From Flavobacteriaceae bacterium (GTDB lineage: Bacteria > Bacteroidota > Bacteroidia > Flavobacteriales > Flavobacteriaceae), in assembly GCA_008081325.1 (NCBI GenBank), contig VMCO01000168.1:1-5762 (forward strand): a DNA stretch of 5,762 bases. Direction: 5' to 3'. A program made the position numbers and the translations under genes. Shown here piece after piece: positions 4,842 to 5,762 of the stretch; within the stretch, counting starts at the first letter, position 1, and each line of letters opens with the position of its first letter. The notes beneath the pieces were generated by a model, which made no database searches, was not told the origin of the DNA, and worked only from the letters and a program-made list of their open reading frames with translations.

Positions 4842-5762
4842 ATGGAAATCTTTATTAAAATTTCACAATTTATATTGAGCTTATCACTAATAATTGTTTT
4901 GCACGAATTTGGACATTATTGGCCGGCAAAATATTTTAAAATAAAGGTTGAGAAATTCTATTTATTTTTTGATGTAAACTTCTCATTGTTTAAGAAAAAA
5001 ATAGGTGAAACTGAATGGGGTATAGGCTGGTTACCACTTGGTGGATACGTTAAAATTTCCGGTATGATTGATGAAAGCATGGATAAGGAACAAATGGCTA
5101 AACCAGCACAGCCATGGGAGTTTAGATCTAAGCCTTCATGGCAAAGACTTGTTGTAATGCTAGGTGGAGTTACTGTCAACTTTATTTTAGCAATAATTAT
5201 ATACATTGGATTAGCTTATAGTTATGGTTCTTCTTCAATTTCATTAGATTCAATCAATGATGGATACCTAATTAATAATCCAATATTATTAGAATCTGGT
5301 TTTAAGACAGGAGATAAAATCTTAACCGTTGACGGCGAAAAGCTGAGCACATATTCTGACTTGAGAAAATCTATTATTGGATCAACAACTTATCAGGTTG
5401 ATAGGGATGGAGAAATAATTGAGATTAATTTACCTGTTGACTTTTTAGGTAAATTATCGTCTAGCGATGATGTTTCTTCTTTTGAGTTTAGAATGCCATT
5501 TATTATTCAAAGTGTTTCTGATGAATCTTTAAATAAAGACTATGATTTAAGACAAGGTGATATTTTAGTTTCGTTAAATGGCCAAGAAATTAAATATGCT
5601 GATCAATTAACATCACTTTTGAAGGAAAACACCAATAGAACAATTGAGGTCGAGTTATTAAGAGATTCTTTTCGACTGAAAAAAACATTGAATGTTGATG
5701 AAAACGGAAACTTAGGAATTTTCCATGGCGCAACAGTAAAAGATATGGTTGATTTGGGGTAT
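4842..5762 (+). CDS. rseP: RseP, M50 site-2 intramembrane zinc metalloprotease, 3'-truncated by window end
   Basis: The first 307 residues are present. The zinc-binding motif HEFGH is at 21-25 within the first transmembrane helix (H21, E22, H25). It is followed by YFKIKVEKFYLFFDVNF and the membrane-associated hairpin GIGWLPLGGYVKISGM (60-75), then QPWEFRSKPSWQRL (90-103) and MLGGVTVNFILA (106-117) at the start of the second helix, with the conserved GGxxxN (N113). Two PDZ domains follow, about 135-200 (GFKTGDKILTVDG, 153-165) and 215-280 (LRQGDILVSLNGQ, 236-248). The third zinc ligand (in the LDG motif) and the last helices lie beyond the window. RseP-type enzymes cut transmembrane substrates such as anti-sigma factors after a first cleavage, and also clear signal peptides. 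The ATG is preceded by an in-frame TAA at 4827-4829. It is divergent from sco and no partner is visible. Confidence 0.95.
   Translation, partial: MEIFIKISQFILSLSLIIVLHEFGHYWPAKYFKIKVEKFYLFFDVNFSLFKKKIGETEWGIGWLPLGGYVKISGMIDESMDKEQMAKPAQPWEFRSKPSWQRLVVMLGGVTVNFILAIIIYIGLAYSYGSSSISLDSINDGYLINNPILLESGFKTGDKILTVDGEKLSTYSDLRKSIIGSTTYQVDRDGEIIEINLPVDFLGKLSSSDDVSSFEFRMPFIIQSVSDESLNKDYDLRQGDILVSLNGQEIKYADQLTSLLKENTNRTIEVELLRDSFRLKKTLNVDENGNLGIFHGATVKDMVDLGY

Noticed and set aside
4958..5206. Open frame of 82 codons on the - strand inside rseP
   Set aside because: Antisense to the conserved N-terminal half of RseP; no recognisable content.
1..5762. Mobile elements, CRISPR repeats, tRNA or rRNA genes
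   Set aside because: No transposase, no inverted terminal repeats, no regularly spaced repeats, and no tRNA-like arms seen on either strand.

Overview
The window is AT-rich, compactly arranged DNA that most likely comes from a member of the Bacteroidota, probably a flavobacterium-like marine or aquatic lineage. Four independent signs point there. The gene cut off at the left edge ends in a tail that looks like a type IX secretion (T9SS) type A sorting domain. Several genes have the Bacteroidota -7 promoter motif TAnnTTTG just upstream and no Shine-Dalgarno sequence. feoB is followed by a tiny Cys-rich membrane protein of the kind found beside feoB in this phylum. The RseP protein has a Bacteroidota-like N-terminal half (YLFFD, GETEWGIGWLPLGGYVKI, QPWEFRSKP).

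Layout from left to right: (1) the last 34 codons of a probable T9SS-secreted protein on the + strand, closed by a strong rho-independent terminator; (2) a BrxA/BrxB-family bacilliredoxin on the - strand, ending tail-to-tail with it; (3) a divergent promoter region of 85 bases; (4) a ZIP-family metal transporter on the + strand; (5) a - strand iron block reading from right to left as feoA, feoB and a 42-residue FeoB-associated Cys-rich membrane protein, with no gaps between genes; (6) a SCO1/SenC-family copper chaperone on the same strand, 52 bases upstream of feoA; (7) a second divergent promoter region of 115 bases; (8) the first 307 codons of rseP, a site-2 intramembrane metalloprotease, on the + strand and cut by the window end.

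The theme is metal and thiol homeostasis. FeoA, FeoB and the Cys-rich peptide form a ferrous iron uptake system. ZIP is a second divalent metal transporter, Sco matures the CuA site of cytochrome oxidase (iron and copper both go to respiration), and bacilliredoxin repairs thiols that redox-active metals would oxidise. RseP is an envelope protease without an obvious link. All these families are known. I see no mobile element, CRISPR array, phage gene or clearly new system. The points most worth a second look are the zero-base convergence of the ZIP gene and the small Cys-rich gene, the small gene itself, possible operators at the feo and rseP promoters, and the compositional shift and secreted-protein tail at the left edge.
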